The position numbers and the translations under genes were made by a program. A stretch of DNA of 64,000 bases from Streptomyces sp. WZ-12 (lineage in GTDB: Bacteria > Actinomycetota > Actinomycetes > Streptomycetales > Streptomycetaceae): contig NZ_CP118574.1 in the NCBI RefSeq assembly GCF_028898845.1, forward strand, positions 9,105,401 to 9,169,400. The letters are read 5' to 3'. Within the stretch, counting starts at the first letter, position 1; each line of letters opens with the position of its first letter. Below the pieces are notes generated by a model, which was not told the origin of the DNA, ran no database searches, and was given only the letters and a program-made list of their open reading frames with translations. Positions 63,714-64,000 of this stretch are shown here, in pieces.

Positions 63714-64000
63714 GCCGTCCTCCCGAACGGGGGTGTGCGGTGCTGGCCGGGGCGTTGGCGTCGTGCGCGCATCCACGTTATGCAGACCTGCCGCCCGCGA
63801 AGTGCCGGGCGTTGCGCTCGGCGGGGCGGTAGTCGGACCTCTCATCAGCGTCTCCAACGGCGCCTCTCGGGCCCGGTGGCACCACCCCCCAGGTCATGCC
63901 TTCGACAGGGGGGAACAGCCATGCCGGGCCCGGAGGCCAGCGGCCCTCTTGCAGGACCGCGTAGAAGATAACGGGGGAGCCCAGCGCATGGGCGCGGGGG
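63714..64000 (-). other. Upstream non-coding end of IS110 element (candidate bridge RNA region)
   Basis: Sequence 5' of the transposase start to the window edge. In IS110-group elements the non-coding left end upstream of the gene encodes the bridge RNA that pairs with donor and target DNA. No structure was computed, and the outer boundary of the element is not located. Confidence 0.35.

Noticed and set aside
62493..63971. 492-codon + strand frame opposite the transposase
   Set aside because: The minus strand carries an unmistakable IS110 transposase; the + translation is Gly/Val/Asp-rich without motifs.
1..64000. CRISPR arrays, rRNA and tandem repeats
   Set aside because: No regularly spaced repeats, rRNA-like sequence or arrays were found on reading through the window.

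Overview
The window is high-GC actinomycete DNA, most likely Streptomyces. The support is the codon bias, GTG starts, a SARP regulator with a TTA codon, a cysC-cysD-cysN type gene order and an IS110-family transposase. The left two thirds (1-40941) carries the downstream part of a bleomycin-family glycopeptide gene cluster. Its genes all lie on the + strand and mostly overlap at stop/start codons, so the block reads as one long operon. The left edge cuts through the first megasynthetase gene, so the upstream modules (polyketide synthase, His, Ala and Thr modules in the known pathway) are not visible here.

Assembly line: the first gene ends ACP-C-A(Ser)-PCP-C-A(Asn), and its missing last PCP sits at the start of the next gene (PCP-C). 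This is the split known from BlmVI/BlmV. A later pair is C-A(beta-Ala)-PCP-Cy-A(Cys)-PCP-Cy followed by A*-PCP-Ox, the layout of the bithiazole synthetases BlmIV/BlmIII. Specificity codes read by eye are DVWHLSLVDK (Ser), DLTKVGEVGK (Asn), VDAVVSLADK (beta-Ala) and DLYNLSLIWK (Cys). Around them lie homologues of BlmG (GDP-mannose 3,5-epimerase), BlmF (glycosyltransferase fused to a hydroxylase-like domain), an asparagine synthetase, a SyrP/TauD dioxygenase, BlmE, BlmD, BlmI and BlmC. There are also an MbtH fusion, two further AspH-type hydroxylases, an ABC exporter, two odd stand-alone condensation-like proteins and two small unassigned proteins. The block ends with a DegT aminotransferase, a VOC-glycosyltransferase fusion and a GNAT-VOC protein resembling bleomycin N-acetyltransferase (self-resistance).

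41-52 kb is a flank with mixed orientation: RmlA-like nucleotidylyltransferase, a divergent seryl-tRNA synthetase, a sulfotransferase, a SARP activator with a TTA codon, a fused full-size ABC exporter, an intact cysD between gutted cysC and cysN copies, and a cupin protein. Whether these belong to the cluster is uncertain.

52-64 kb looks like ordinary accessory chromosome: decayed gene pieces, a PAS-GAF-PP2C phosphatase, a universal stress protein, a divergent NarL-type response regulator/histidine kinase pair, an MFS exporter, a secreted SGNH hydrolase and the IS110 transposase. No tRNA, rRNA or CRISPR array was seen. The most unusual items are the VOC-glycosyltransferase fusion beside the resistance-type acetyltransferase, the glycosyltransferase whose fused hydroxylase domain has lost both iron ligands, the MbtH fusion, the divergent SerRS, and the presence of DegT and RmlA genes not needed for the standard gulose-mannose disaccharide.
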